Origin: Mesorhizobium sp. ZC-5
GTDB lineage: Bacteria > Pseudomonadota > Alphaproteobacteria > Rhizobiales > Rhizobiaceae
Assembly (NCBI RefSeq): GCF_025753855.1
Contig: NZ_JAOWPT010000001.1
Span: 186,001 to 250,000 of the forward strand
Direction: 5' to 3'
Length of the DNA stretch: 64,000 nt
Part shown: in pieces, positions 44,841-54,312 of the stretch
Numbering within the stretch: the stretch's first letter is position 1
Layout: the number at the start of each line of letters is the position of its first letter
Notes under the pieces: model-generated
What the model was told of the DNA's origin: nothing
Seen by the model: the letters and a program-made list of their open reading frames with translations, nothing else
Database searches by the model: none
Program-made: the position numbers and the translations under genes

Positions 44841-46583
44841 ATGAATTTCATACCAGCAAAATGGCCGCGCACTTTGCGGTCTACCGAATGGTTCGGCGGG
44901 ACCTCTCGGGATAACATCTATCATCGCTCATGGATGAAGAACCAGGGATTGCCGGCTGACCTGTTCGACGGGCGCCCGGTGATCGGCATCTGCAACACCT
45001 GGTCGGAACTGACGCCGTGCAACGCCCATCTGCGCGACCTCGCACAACGCGTCAAGCATGGCATCTATGAGGCTGGTGGCCTGCCCGTCGAGTTTCCGGT
45101 GTTCTCGACCGGAGAGAGCGCGCTGCGGCCCACGGCGATGATGTACCGCAACCTCGCGTCGATGGACGTCGAGGAGGCGTTGCGTGCCAACCCGCTCGAC
45201 GGCGTGGTGCTGATGGTCGGTTGCGACAAGACCACGCCGGCGCTGCTGATGGGCGCGGCATCGGTCGACATCCCGGCGATCGTCGTCACCGGCGGGCCGA
45301 TGCTGAACGGCTGGTTCCGCAATGAGCGCGTGGGCTCCGGCACCGCGCTCTGGCAAATGTCGGAAGCAGTCAAGGCCGGTTCGATGAGCCAGGCGGATTT
45401 TCTCGAGGCCGAGCAGGCGATGAGCCGCTCGCCCGGATCGTGCAACACCATGGGAACGGCATCCACGATGGCGTCGATGGCCGAGGCGCTGGGGATGGCG
45501 CTGAGCGGCAACGCGGCCATTCCGGCGGTCGACAGCCGCCGCCGGGTTATCGCCCAGCTTACCGGGCGGCGCATCGTGCAGATGGTCAAGGACGATTTGA
45601 AGCCGTCCGACGTGCTGACAATGGAGGCTTTCGAAAACGCCATTCGCTGCAACGGCGCAATCGGTGGCTCTACCAATGCCGTCGTGCATCTCCTGGCAAT
45701 GGCGGGACGGGCAGGTGTCGACCTGACGCTTGACGACTGGGATCGCCTCGGGCGCGACGTGCCGACGATCGTCAACCTGATGCCCTCCGGGAAATACCTG
45801 ATGGAGGAGTTCTTCTACGCCGGCGGCCTCCCGGTCGTCCTGAAGATGCTCGGCGAGGCGGGTCTGCTGCACAAGGACGCGCTGACGGTCTCCGGCCAGT
45901 CGCAATGGGATCAGGTCAAGGACGTGCGCAACTGGAACGAGGACGTCATCCGCCCGGCCGGCAAGGCATTGACCAGCCAGGGCGGCATCGCGGTCCTGCG
46001 CGGCAATCTGGCGCCCGACGGAGCCGTGCTGAAGCCGTCGGCGGCCACGCCCGCCCTGATGGTGCACCGGGGCCGGGCGGTCGTGTTCGAGGACATCGAC
46101 GATTACAAGGCGAAGATCAATGACGATGCCCTCGACATCGATGAAACCTGCGTGATGGTGCTCAAGAATTGCGGACCACGCGGTTATCCTGGCATGGCCG
46201 AAGTCGGCAACATGGGATTGCCGCCGAAGGTGCTGAAAAAGGGCATCACCGACATGGTGCGCATTTCCGACGCGCGGATGTCGGGCACCGCTTATGGAAC
46301 GGTCATCCTGCATACCAGTCCCGAGGCGGCGGCCGGTGGCCCCCTGGCGGTGGTCCGAGACGGCGATTACATCGAGGTGGACGTGCCGAACAGGCGTCTC
46401 CACCTGGACATTTCACAGGCCGAGATCAAACGTCGCCTGGCAGCCTGGACCAGTTCCACGCTGCCGCCCGAAAGCGGCTACGCGAAGCTTTATCATGACC
46501 ACGTGACCGGCGCCGACACAGGCGCTGACTTCGACTTCTTGAAAGGCAGTCGCGGAAAGGCCGTGCCGAAGGACTCGCACTGA
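44841..46583 (+). CDS. L-arabinonate dehydratase-like enzyme (IlvD/Edd family)
   Basis: A 580-residue [2Fe-2S] dehydratase. The cluster cysteines Cys60 (LTPCNAH), Cys128 (VGCDKTTPA) and Cys201 (PGSCNTMG) and the candidate base Ser481 (ARMSGTAYG) are each one residue from the positions known in the Rhizobium leguminosarum L-arabinonate dehydratase (59, 127, 200, 480), and the length is almost identical. It removes water from L-arabinonate to give 2-keto-3-deoxy-L-arabinonate in the non-phosphorylative arabinose pathway. Arabinose dehydrogenase and the later steps are not in the window. Related pentonate or hexonate substrates are possible. Confidence 0.9.
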   Translation: MNFIPAKWPRTLRSTEWFGGTSRDNIYHRSWMKNQGLPADLFDGRPVIGICNTWSELTPCNAHLRDLAQRVKHGIYEAGGLPVEFPVFSTGESALRPTAMMYRNLASMDVEEALRANPLDGVVLMVGCDKTTPALLMGAASVDIPAIVVTGGPMLNGWFRNERVGSGTALWQMSEAVKAGSMSQADFLEAEQAMSRSPGSCNTMGTASTMASMAEALGMALSGNAAIPAVDSRRRVIAQLTGRRIVQMVKDDLKPSDVLTMEAFENAIRCNGAIGGSTNAVVHLLAMAGRAGVDLTLDDWDRLGRDVPTIVNLMPSGKYLMEEFFYAGGLPVVLKMLGEAGLLHKDALTVSGQSQWDQVKDVRNWNEDVIRPAGKALTSQGGIAVLRGNLAPDGAVLKPSAATPALMVHRGRAVVFEDIDDYKAKINDDALDIDETCVMVLKNCGPRGYPGMAEVGNMGLPPKVLKKGITDMVRISDARMSGTAYGTVILHTSPEAAAGGPLAVVRDGDYIEVDVPNRRLHLDISQAEIKRRLAAWTSSTLPPESGYAKLYHDHVTGADTGADFDFLKGSRGKAVPKDSH

Positions 46584-46696
46584 ACTGCAGTGTTGCGGTG
46601 ACCTTCGACCAGACCAGCGACGATGCTTGACGCTGCCCTTTCGTCTACTCCAGTTTGACGTTGGCTCCACAAGGCCTTCGCCGATCTTCCGCGACT

Positions 46697-48814
46697 TCAG
46701 GCGCAGATGCAGAGAGCATCCACGATCCTCACCTCTCCGGAGCCTTTGCGCACCAGCACCGGATTAAGGTCGCAGGCGACCATTGCCCCATCCAGATCAG
46801 TTGCGAGTTGTGAGAATTTGACTGTCAGGTCCACCAGGTGGGAAAGATCCGTCTCTGGAATCAAGTTGCGATAGCCGCCGAGCACCTTGGCAAGTTTTGT
46901 GTTTCTGAGCATCTCGGATGCTTCGCTGGCATTGAGCGGCGCAAGCTTCGCCGCGCGGTCGCCAATTACCTCCACGAGCGTCCCACCGCTCCCCACTATT
47001 ACCAGCGGGCCGAACGGGGCCGCCGATGTGAAACCCGCCATCGCCTCCACCCCGTCGACGATCTGCTCCTGAAGTTCGTATCCATCCACAACCGCGTTGG
47101 GCATGGTTTGTGACACCCTGTCGGCGATGAGCGCGATCGCCGCGCGCAGGGATGTCTCGTCGGCCACATCGAGCACGACGCCGCCGACGTCCGACCTGTG
47201 CTGGATGTGCGCAGAGGCGACCTTCACCACCATCGGAAATCCAACCTCCAGCGCCCGCTTCGAAGCCTCATCCGCGTTGCGCACGACGATCGACTTGACC
47301 ACCGGGAGGCCATATTCGCGCAGGATGCGGAAGCTGGCGGCAGGGTCGAGTGCACCCTTGACCTGTGAAAGTTCGCGACGAATTTCGCCCGCCTTGGGAT
47401 TGAAGGGAGGTCTGGTTCCCCGCCGAGCCTCGCCCCAGGCACCAGCCAGCTTTGGCCGACCTAGCGCCAGGTTTCCAACGGCGCGCAATCCCGGGGTCAA
47501 TCCCCGGATCAGCGGGACGCCGCTTTGCGCGAGAAGCTCACGCACTCCGGGATCCACGTTTTCGGACGTCGGCGATATCACGACGAATGGTTTTTTCGCG
47601 GCACGGCCGCTTTCGGCATAGACGTTCAATATGCCCATGTAATTCTGCAGCGTCGCCGGATTGAGGCTCTCCTGCGTATCCTGGAGCGCCACGACGGCGC
47701 CTACATTCTCATCGTCGAGCACGGCGGCAATCGCTTCCGGAGAATTCCGGTCCTCGACGTTGACCGTGGCACCGAAATCGATGGGATTATGCCCCGTTGC
47801 TCCAGGCAATGCCTTTCGCAACCGCTTAGCCGTTGTTTCGTTGAATCCTGCGACCCCAACGCCGCCCGCCTCGGCGATATCGCAGGCAAGCGCCGTCTGT
47901 CCGCCCGAAATTCCAACGATGCCGATCCCGATGCCGCCAACCATCCTGCGAACCGTCGCGGCGCATTCGAGAGATGCGATCAACTCGTCGTAATCGGAAA
48001 CGGTCGCAATGTTCGTTGCAGCAAAGAAATCGTCATAGGCATCGGTGTCGCTCACGAGCGCGCCGGTATGCGCCTTGGTTGCCGCGAGCCCCGTGGCCGA
48101 ACGGCCAACCTTCAGAACGACCAGCGACTTTCCCGCCGCATGGACTGCTTCCGCCGCGAAGGCCAGCGCCACCGGATCCTTGATCGATTCGGCAACGACG
48201 CCGATCGCCGAGGTGGCGTCGTCGTCGGCAAGCCAGCGGATGTAGTCGGCCGCGCCTACGTGGAACTCGCTGCCCATCGTGACGACCTTGGAAAGCCCGA
48301 CCACTGTCGAGTTCATCACCGAGATCGCCGCCGAACCGGACTGGGCAACTATGGCCACCTTGCCAGGACGCAGTCTTTTGCTGGGCCGTGATGGATAAAG
48401 TGGGATGGAGTCGGTGAAATTGACCAGCCCCATGCAGTTGGGGCCATGTACGATGAGGCGGCTCCCCTTGCTCATCTCGCGGATGGAGCGTTCTTCGCCC
48501 TGTGAAAAACCGTTGGTGAAGACAATGGCCGAGCGCACCGGGCTCTGTTCGAGTTCATCGAGCACGCCTTTGACCTGCGCCGCGGGAATCGCGACGATGG
48601 CGAGGTCCGTATCCGCAGGCAAGGCAGCGACCGAATTGAGCGCGGCGATTCCGTCGATCTCGCTGGCTTGGGGATGCACGGGAAGCACCGCGCCCCGGTA
48701 TCCCCACTCCTTGAGATTGCTGATCACAACATTGCCCTGCGTCATGCGCTTGGCTGAAGCGCCAACTACCGCGACCGAGCGCGGCCGCACCATGGGAGTA
48801 ACGTCGATATGCAA
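46697..48814 (-). CDS. ADP-forming acyl-CoA synthetase (acetyl-CoA synthetase II / NDP-forming type)
   Basis: About 705 residues. Domain order: CoA-binding Rossmann domain (PRSVAVVGASAKRMTQGN), succinyl-CoA-synthetase-like domain with KAHTGALVSD and a middle region GIVGISGGQTALACDIAEAG, then an ATP-grasp domain at the C-terminus (EYGLPVVKSIVV, FPMVVKVASAHIQHRSDVGG, GPLVIVGSGGTLVEV). It ligates an organic acid to CoA. The start is uncertain: TTG 48814 has AGAGGAC six bases upstream and lies just past a hairpin; ATG 48847 and ATG 48868 are inside that hairpin. It is the last gene of the peptide-type ABC operon controlled by the IclR regulator, so it probably activates the imported or hydrolysed acid. 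Confidence 0.82.
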   Translation of the reverse strand: MHIDVTPMVRPRSVAVVGASAKRMTQGNVVISNLKEWGYRGAVLPVHPQASEIDGIAALNSVAALPADTDLAIVAIPAAQVKGVLDELEQSPVRSAIVFTNGFSQGEERSIREMSKGSRLIVHGPNCMGLVNFTDSIPLYPSRPSKRLRPGKVAIVAQSGSAAISVMNSTVVGLSKVVTMGSEFHVGAADYIRWLADDDATSAIGVVAESIKDPVALAFAAEAVHAAGKSLVVLKVGRSATGLAATKAHTGALVSDTDAYDDFFAATNIATVSDYDELIASLECAATVRRMVGGIGIGIVGISGGQTALACDIAEAGGVGVAGFNETTAKRLRKALPGATGHNPIDFGATVNVEDRNSPEAIAAVLDDENVGAVVALQDTQESLNPATLQNYMGILNVYAESGRAAKKPFVVISPTSENVDPGVRELLAQSGVPLIRGLTPGLRAVGNLALGRPKLAGAWGEARRGTRPPFNPKAGEIRRELSQVKGALDPAASFRILREYGLPVVKSIVVRNADEASKRALEVGFPMVVKVASAHIQHRSDVGGVVLDVADETSLRAAIALIADRVSQTMPNAVVDGYELQEQIVDGVEAMAGFTSAAPFGPLVIVGSGGTLVEVIGDRAAKLAPLNASEASEMLRNTKLAKVLGGYRNLIPETDLSHLVDLTVKFSQLATDLDGAMVACDLNPVLVRKGSGEVRIVDALCICA

Positions 48815-48840
48815 GGCGGTGTCCTCTTGAGGCAAGGCTG

Positions 48841-48873
48841 TTGCCATGCAGCCGCTTTGGATCTGCATGGCAA
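48841..48873 (-). promoter_or_regulatory. Hairpin between binding-protein gene and acyl-CoA synthetase
   Basis: TTGCCATGCAG and CTGCATGGCAA form a perfect 11-base inverted repeat with an 11-base loop, 19 bases beyond the binding-protein stop. It contains both upstream ATG candidates of the synthetase gene, which argues that the true start is downstream at TTG 48814 or that translation is gated by folding. Confidence 0.6.
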
Positions 48874-48892
48874 TTCAGGTTGTTGATGGAGT

Positions 48893-50524
48893 CTATTGCT
48901 GGTCGGCCGGAAGCCAGGCTTCCGCCCAGTTCGGATGCGTGTTGAACGAGAAGTTGAACTGCGCATCCAGGTTCTGCAGATTGGTCGTCACCGCTTCGTA
49001 GACCTGCGAGTTCGTCAACTGGAGCTGGTTGAGGTCGCGTGCGATGATCTCGGCATATTTCCGGTAGTGCTCTTTCTGCTCTGCCAGGGGCGCTGCCGAT
49101 GCATCGAGCGCGACCTTGTCGAACTCCGGATTACAGTAGCCGGTCGGGTTTGCGTAAGGCACGCTGCCTTCGTTGCAGACGAAGCTGCGATCGACACCGA
49201 GCACAGGGTTGGTGCGACCCGTAAGCGAGATCACGGAAGCGTCGAAATTGCGTTCGGTGTAAACCTTGTTCGTCCAGATTTGCTGGTCCAGCGTGCTGAG
49301 CTTCACGTCGATCCCGATCGCGGACCATTGGGATTGAACGACCTGGGCAACAGCGTCGTAGGGGGCCTTGGCTATGACGGTCAGTTCTATCGTGAACCGC
49401 TTGCCGTCCTTGAGCGGATATCCTGCCTCGTCCAGCAACTTGCCCGCCTTTTCGGGGTCGTATGCGTAGAGCGTGTCATAGTTGACCGAGGTGTCGTGCA
49501 GGTTCTTGAACTGCGTCGGTATCGCGTTCTTCGCAGTAGCGCCCAAGCCCATGTAGACGTCCTGCACGATGCGCTCACGATCGATGGCGTGGAACAGCGC
49601 CTGCCGAACTTTCACGTTCTTGAACGGTTCGCGAGTGAGGTTGAGATCGACAACCGACGTTTCCGGCGCGTTGTTCACGATCTGCACGACCTTGAACTTG
49701 CCGCTTTCGGCGGCATCCTGGCTCGCACGCACTTGCGCCACCTCGGGACGGAACCAGTTCACTTCGCCGCCGATGATCGCGTTCAGGCGCTGCTGCGGAT
49801 TGGGTATCAGGGCGAAGATGACCGAATCGAGGTGTGGCTTGCCTTCCTCCCAGTAATTCTCGTTGCGCACAAAGGTGATCGACTGGCCGCTCTGCCAGCT
49901 CTCGAACTTGAACGGGCCGAGGCCGACCGGCGCAATGTTTGCCGGGTGGGTCGCCACGTCCTGGCCGTCATAGATATGCTTCGGCATCAGCGGGAAGACC
50001 TCCTTGTCAAAGAGATCGAGCGTCGCGGTCAATGGCTGCTTCAGCTTGAGAACAAAGGTCTTGGCGTCCGGCGCCGATGCTTCCTCGATGAGCGGCATGA
50101 GCTTGGTCAGGTAGGTGTTGAACTTGCCGAACGAGTTCAACGTGAAGACAACGTCCTCGGCCGTGAAGGGCTGGCCGTCCGACCATTTCACACCTTCGCG
50201 CAGAGTGAAGGCATATGTCTTGCCGTCGGGTGACGTTTCCCAACTCGTGGCAAGGCGCGGCAAACGCTTGCCGTCGCGGTCATAAGTCATCAGGCCGTCG
50301 GCCCAGACATCGGCCGCGAACAGCGCGGGAACCGAGGATGTCAGCTGCGTGTTGAGCGTTGGGATCGTGGTCGAATTCAGGGCCGCGATCACCGTGCCGC
50401 CATCAACCGGCTGGCCCTCTTCGGCGCTGGCGCCGAGAGCATAGGCACTGAGGGCACTCGCCAGGAGCATCGAAGTTACCCGCCGTAACGACACGGCAGA
50501 CGTATTGCGAAAAGCCAATCTCAC
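48893..50524 (-). CDS. Peptide/nickel-type ABC substrate-binding protein
   Basis: A 543-residue SBP_bac_5 protein. GTG 50524 has GGAGAGAG upstream; the signal peptide runs to about residue 37 (MLLASALSAYALGASAEE) and begins with RLAFRNTSAVSLRRV. Family blocks are PRLATSWETSPDGKTYAFTL, REGVKWSDGQPFTAEDVVF and NVKVRQALFHAIDRERIV. It belongs to the operon headed by the amidohydrolase. The ligand is unknown; this family also binds many non-peptide compounds such as opines, sugars and cofactors. Confidence 0.92.
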   Translation of the reverse strand: MRLAFRNTSAVSLRRVTSMLLASALSAYALGASAEEGQPVDGGTVIAALNSTTIPTLNTQLTSSVPALFAADVWADGLMTYDRDGKRLPRLATSWETSPDGKTYAFTLREGVKWSDGQPFTAEDVVFTLNSFGKFNTYLTKLMPLIEEASAPDAKTFVLKLKQPLTATLDLFDKEVFPLMPKHIYDGQDVATHPANIAPVGLGPFKFESWQSGQSITFVRNENYWEEGKPHLDSVIFALIPNPQQRLNAIIGGEVNWFRPEVAQVRASQDAAESGKFKVVQIVNNAPETSVVDLNLTREPFKNVKVRQALFHAIDRERIVQDVYMGLGATAKNAIPTQFKNLHDTSVNYDTLYAYDPEKAGKLLDEAGYPLKDGKRFTIELTVIAKAPYDAVAQVVQSQWSAIGIDVKLSTLDQQIWTNKVYTERNFDASVISLTGRTNPVLGVDRSFVCNEGSVPYANPTGYCNPEFDKVALDASAAPLAEQKEHYRKYAEIIARDLNQLQLTNSQVYEAVTTNLQNLDAQFNFSFNTHPNWAEAWLPADQQ

Positions 50525-50562
50525 AGTCTCTCTCCCATTTTGATTGTACTTGGCACTTGCCC

Positions 50563-51591
50563 TCATTTTTCTCCAAGGGCGGCGTGCGCCTGCTTCTCCG
50601 TTGTCGTCGCGCCGGTGAGTTCTTCCGCGCGGTGACAGGCGGCCTTTGTTGCGCCAATGCCGACAGGCCGAAGTTTCGGCTCGGTCTCGGCGCAGATTTG
50701 AATCGCGTGTGGGCAGCGGTCGCGGAAGCGGCAGCCCCCTTCAAGTGCCGTCGATCTGGGCGGCGAAGCCGCGGCCGCCATCGAGCGGATACGTCCCCTG
50801 CGCGGATCGGGCAGCAGCCGCGCATCAAGCAGAAGACGGGTGTAGGGATGCGCGGGTTTGTCGTAGATGTCGGCGCCGATTTCCACGATGCGCCCGCGAT
50901 ACATCACCGCCGTCCGATCGGCGATGGATTGCATGGCGCCCAAGTCATGGCTGATGACGACGAAGCCCACATTCGTTCGCACTCGCAGGTCCTGCATGAG
51001 CTGCAAAACCTGGGCCTGGATCGAGACATCGAGGCTGGAGAGCGGTTCATCCGCAATGATGATTTTCGGCTCCAGCATCATCGCGCGTGCGATGGCGATA
51101 CGCTGCTGCTGCCCTCCCGATAGCTGGTGCGGGTAGCGGCCGAGATACTGCTCCGGCGGATCCAGGCCAACGGATCCGAGTTGCTTCAGGATGAACGCAC
51201 GCTGCTCTGCTGATGTCGCAAGGCTATGCCTGCGGATGACATAACCCAGCGTTTGCTCGACCGTCATGCGCGGGTTCAAGGACGAAGACGGATCTTGAAA
51301 CACCGCCTGCACCTGCCGGCGAAACTCGCTTCGCTGGGCGCCATCGAGTTCTTTCAGCGCCACGCCGCGATAGGCCACCGTGCCCTCTGTCGGAAGGTTC
51401 AGCATCAGCAACAGCTTTGCCAGCGTGCTTTTTCCCGAACCGGATTCACCCACGACGGCAAGCGTTTCGCCTTCGTGGACGTCAAGGTCTACATCGTCGA
51501 CCGCGCGAACAGTCGTCCAACCCCAACCGCTCGCATTGCGGCTGGAATAGATCTGGCTGACGCCCTGGAGGCTCAGGACAGGCCGGCTCAT
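50563..51591 (-). CDS. Peptide-type ABC transporter ATP-binding protein (OppF/DppF-like)
   Basis: A 342-residue ATPase with Walker [10 protein letters not shown], signature [15 protein letters not shown], Walker [15 protein letters not shown] and the C-terminal oligopeptide-transporter extension with cysteines [15 protein letters not shown]. The ATG overlaps the OppD stop as ATGA. The last residues run to 38 bases before the binding-protein start. Confidence 0.93.
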   Translation of the reverse strand: MSRPVLSLQGVSQIYSSRNASGWGWTTVRAVDDVDLDVHEGETLAVVGESGSGKSTLAKLLLMLNLPTEGTVAYRGVALKELDGAQRSEFRRQVQAVFQDPSSSLNPRMTVEQTLGYVIRRHSLATSAEQRAFILKQLGSVGLDPPEQYLGRYPHQLSGGQQQRIAIARAMMLEPKIIIADEPLSSLDVSIQAQVLQLMQDLRVRTNVGFVVISHDLGAMQSIADRTAVMYRGRIVEIGADIYDKPAHPYTRLLLDARLLPDPRRGRIRSMAAAASPPRSTALEGGCRFRDRCPHAIQICAETEPKLRPVGIGATKAACHRAEELTGATTTEKQAHAALGEK

Positions 51592-52430
51592 TGCTGCATG
51601 CCCCTGAAGTCGAGGCGATGCGCGCTCAGTTCAACCAGTCGCGCGGAATAAGGGTGCTGCGGCCGCTCGAACAGGTCGACGGCGGTCGCGTTTTCGACAA
51701 ACTTCCCGGCCTGCATGACGTAGACGCGGTCACAGAGTTCGGCGACGACGCCAAGATCGTGGGTGATGATCGCGACCGCCATGTTGCGTTCCTTGTGAAG
51801 CCTGTAGAGGGTTTCAAGAACCTGCAGCTGCACGGTGGCGTCCAGTGCGGTGGTGGGCTCGTCCGCGAAAAGGAGCTTGGGGTCGCTCGCCAGGGCGATT
51901 GCGATCATGACACGCTGGCGCATGCCGCCCGAGAGTTCATGCGGATAGCGCCGGGCGATGGCTCCGGGATCCGCAAAGCCGACCTCGTCGAGCAGATCCA
52001 GCACGCGCCTGTGCTCGGACCGGCCGCGACCATCCGGAGACAAAGCCTCCGCGATCTGGCGTCCCACGCGCTGTGTCGGGTTGAGGTAGCCGAGCGGATC
52101 CTGAAAGATCATCGCGAAACCACGCGAACGCCTCAGCGTGCGGAGTTCGCGATCGGCCATCCGCAGGATATCGCGCCCCTCGAACCTCAACTCGCCAGAC
52201 AGTTCGTCCACTTGCAGGTTGGGCATCAGGCGCGAGATCGCGCGGATCAGCGTGCTCTTGCCGGATCCGGATTCGCCAACCACGCCGACGCATTCTGCGG
52301 TGTCGACCTTGAAGTCCACGCCATCCACGGCCCGCACCAGCCGGTCGGCGACCCGCAAATGTACCTTGAGGTCTTTGACCTCCAGCAGCGGTGCATCCGG
52401 CGCGCCATCAGAGACTGCGAGATCGCTCAT
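51588..52430 (-). CDS. Peptide-type ABC transporter ATP-binding protein (OppD/DppD-like)
   Basis: A 280-residue ATPase with Walker [11 protein letters not shown]-loop [13 protein letters not shown], signature [15 protein letters not shown] and Walker [18 protein letters not shown] 52430 overlaps the permease stop; the open frame upstream lies in that permease. At 280 residues it lacks most of the usual C-terminal oligopeptide extension of about 40 residues, seen in its partner. Confidence 0.93.
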   Translation of the reverse strand: MSDLAVSDGAPDAPLLEVKDLKVHLRVADRLVRAVDGVDFKVDTAECVGVVGESGSGKSTLIRAISRLMPNLQVDELSGELRFEGRDILRMADRELRTLRRSRGFAMIFQDPLGYLNPTQRVGRQIAEALSPDGRGRSEHRRVLDLLDEVGFADPGAIARRYPHELSGGMRQRVMIAIALASDPKLLFADEPTTALDATVQLQVLETLYRLHKERNMAVAIITHDLGVVAELCDRVYVMQAGKFVENATAVDLFERPQHPYSARLVELSAHRLDFRGMQQ

Positions 52431-53320
52431 TGCAGGCCTCCCATTCCGCGCGTGCTGCGTGGATCGACGACCTCGTTCAAGCCATCCGCAAAGAGGTTGA
52501 GGCCAATCACTGCAAGGCAGATGGCTGCACCCGGAAACACGCTCATCCACCATGCGGTGTCCATGTAGTCCTGCGCCACAAACAGGAGTTGGCCCCAACT
52601 GACCATCGACGGGTCGGAAAGGCCCAGGAAGCCGAGGCCTGCTTCGATGAGGATGGCGATGCTTGCGTCGAGCGCCACCTGGACGATCACCGGCTGGGCG
52701 GCGTTTGGCAGTATCTCGCGGAAGATGATGTGTGTGGTCGACAGGTCAGCGACCCGCGCTGCAGCGATGAATTCTCGCTCGCGCAGCTTGATGTACTGTC
52801 CGTATACGAGCCTCGCCTCCATCGGCCAGATCGCCAGGGCGACCGCCGCGATTAGCAATGAGAAGCTGGACCCGAACAGTGCCACCGCGCAAAGCACCAG
52901 CATGATGACCGGCAGGGTCTGGAAAAGCTCGATCACCCGCATCAGCACTGCTTCCACGGGTCCGCGGAAATAGCCGGCGAGAATGCCGATCGTGCCGCCG
53001 ACGAGCAGTGCCGCAAGCGCGGCTCCGAGACCAACGAGCAGCGAGGATTGGGCGCCGTAGAGGATCAGCGAGAATACATCGCGCCCGATATTGTCCGTGC
53101 CGAACAGGAATTCCGATGACGGTGGCGCAAGGCTGACCGATGTCTGTTGCAGCGGGGTGTACGGCGCCACAACTGGCGCGGAGATCGCTACCGCTGCCAG
53201 CATCAGCAGAATGATCGCGCCGATCGCCCCATGGCGCGTGCCCATGAGATTGCCCAACGTGCGACGCCAGCGTCCCAGCACGGTCGTGCGCGGCGCAACT
53301 GGTTTGGTGAGCTCGCTCAT
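52427..53320 (-). CDS. Peptide-type ABC transporter permease (DppC-like)
   Basis: A 297-residue permease with an N-terminal cytoplasmic tail, the DppC motif FLFGTDNIGRDVFSLILYGA, the EAA loop REREFIAAARVADLSTTHII, and IEAGLGFLGLSDPSMVSWG. It ends with the ATGA overlap to OppD and begins seven bases after the DppB-like gene stop. Confidence 0.93.
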   Translation of the reverse strand: MSELTKPVAPRTTVLGRWRRTLGNLMGTRHGAIGAIILLMLAAVAISAPVVAPYTPLQQTSVSLAPPSSEFLFGTDNIGRDVFSLILYGAQSSLLVGLGAALAALLVGGTIGILAGYFRGPVEAVLMRVIELFQTLPVIMLVLCAVALFGSSFSLLIAAVALAIWPMEARLVYGQYIKLREREFIAAARVADLSTTHIIFREILPNAAQPVIVQVALDASIAILIEAGLGFLGLSDPSMVSWGQLLFVAQDYMDTAWWMSVFPGAAICLAVIGLNLFADGLNEVVDPRSTRGMGGLQ

Positions 53321-53327
53321 GAGTTGC

Positions 53328-54296
53328 TCACCCCGCGGTCCTGATGCGCGGGTCGAGCAGCGCGTAGAGTATGTCCACGATGAGGTTCATCACGATCACG
53401 GCGAGCGCGGAAAAGATCACGACGCCGATGACCGTCAGATTGTCCCGCAGGCGGATGGAATCGACCATCAGCAGGCCGAGGCCCGGCCATGTGAAGACGG
53501 TTTCCAGCAATACGGCACCGCCCAGTGCCGAGCCGAACGAATAGCCTGCGATCGTCACCAGCGGCAGGCTGGAATTGCGCAGGATATGGTTTCGGATGAT
53601 CTGGCCGCGGCTCAATCCCTTGGCGCGCGCCGTTACGATATAACCTTGGGAAAGCGTGTCGATGACGCTGGCGCGCATGATGCGGGCAAACCGCATGCCC
53701 TCGTGGATTGCGAAGGCCAACACGGGCAGCGCCAGGTAACGCGCTTTCTCCAACAGCCAGTCAAACCCGTGCGCCCTGGAAATCAGGGGGCCAATGCCCT
53801 GCGTCGGAAACCATCCAAACCGCAATGCGAAAAGCATCACCAGCAACTGGCCGAGCCAGAAAGTCGGGATGGCATAGGCGATCAGTGCGGATGTCGTCCA
53901 GAACTTGTCGGTTCCGGGGTTGCGGGTGGTGCCCGCGACGACCCCGATCGCCATTCCTAACGGTATGGCGAATGCGAAGCCGACGGATGCCAGCAGGATC
54001 GTGCGTGGCGCACGCTCGAGTATGAGGTCGAGCACCGGACGCTGGTTCTGATAGGAAAACCCGAAATCCCCATGCAGAACCGCGACAACGTAGTTTCCCA
54101 CCTGGACCACGAACGGATCGTTGAGACGGTACTTCTCCTCGATCACTGCCCGATAGGCCGGAGGAACCGGATAGTCACCGACCAGCGACTGCACCGGATC
54201 GCCCGGAATCAAATGCAGCAGCGTGAACATCACCACGATAATCACGAAGATTAGCGGTAAAGCATAAAGCGCGCGCTGCAGTATGAAGCGGAGCAT
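53328..54296 (-). CDS. Peptide-type ABC transporter permease (DppB-like)
   Basis: A 322-residue permease: ALPLIFVIIVVMFTLLHLIP at the N-terminus, GDFGFSYQNQRPV, the EAA loop GYIVTARAKGLSRGQIIRNH and the C-terminal MNLIVDILYALLDPRIR. ATG 54296 (MLRFILQRAL) has a GGAAG upstream; the ATG at 54338 lies inside the amidohydrolase gene. It is the second gene of the operon. Confidence 0.93.
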   Translation of the reverse strand: MLRFILQRALYALPLIFVIIVVMFTLLHLIPGDPVQSLVGDYPVPPAYRAVIEEKYRLNDPFVVQVGNYVVAVLHGDFGFSYQNQRPVLDLILERAPRTILLASVGFAFAIPLGMAIGVVAGTTRNPGTDKFWTTSALIAYAIPTFWLGQLLVMLFALRFGWFPTQGIGPLISRAHGFDWLLEKARYLALPVLAFAIHEGMRFARIMRASVIDTLSQGYIVTARAKGLSRGQIIRNHILRNSSLPLVTIAGYSFGSALGGAVLLETVFTWPGLGLLMVDSIRLRDNLTVIGVVIFSALAVIVMNLIVDILYALLDPRIRTAG

Positions 54297-54312
54297 CTTC
54301 CGGCCTTTGGCG

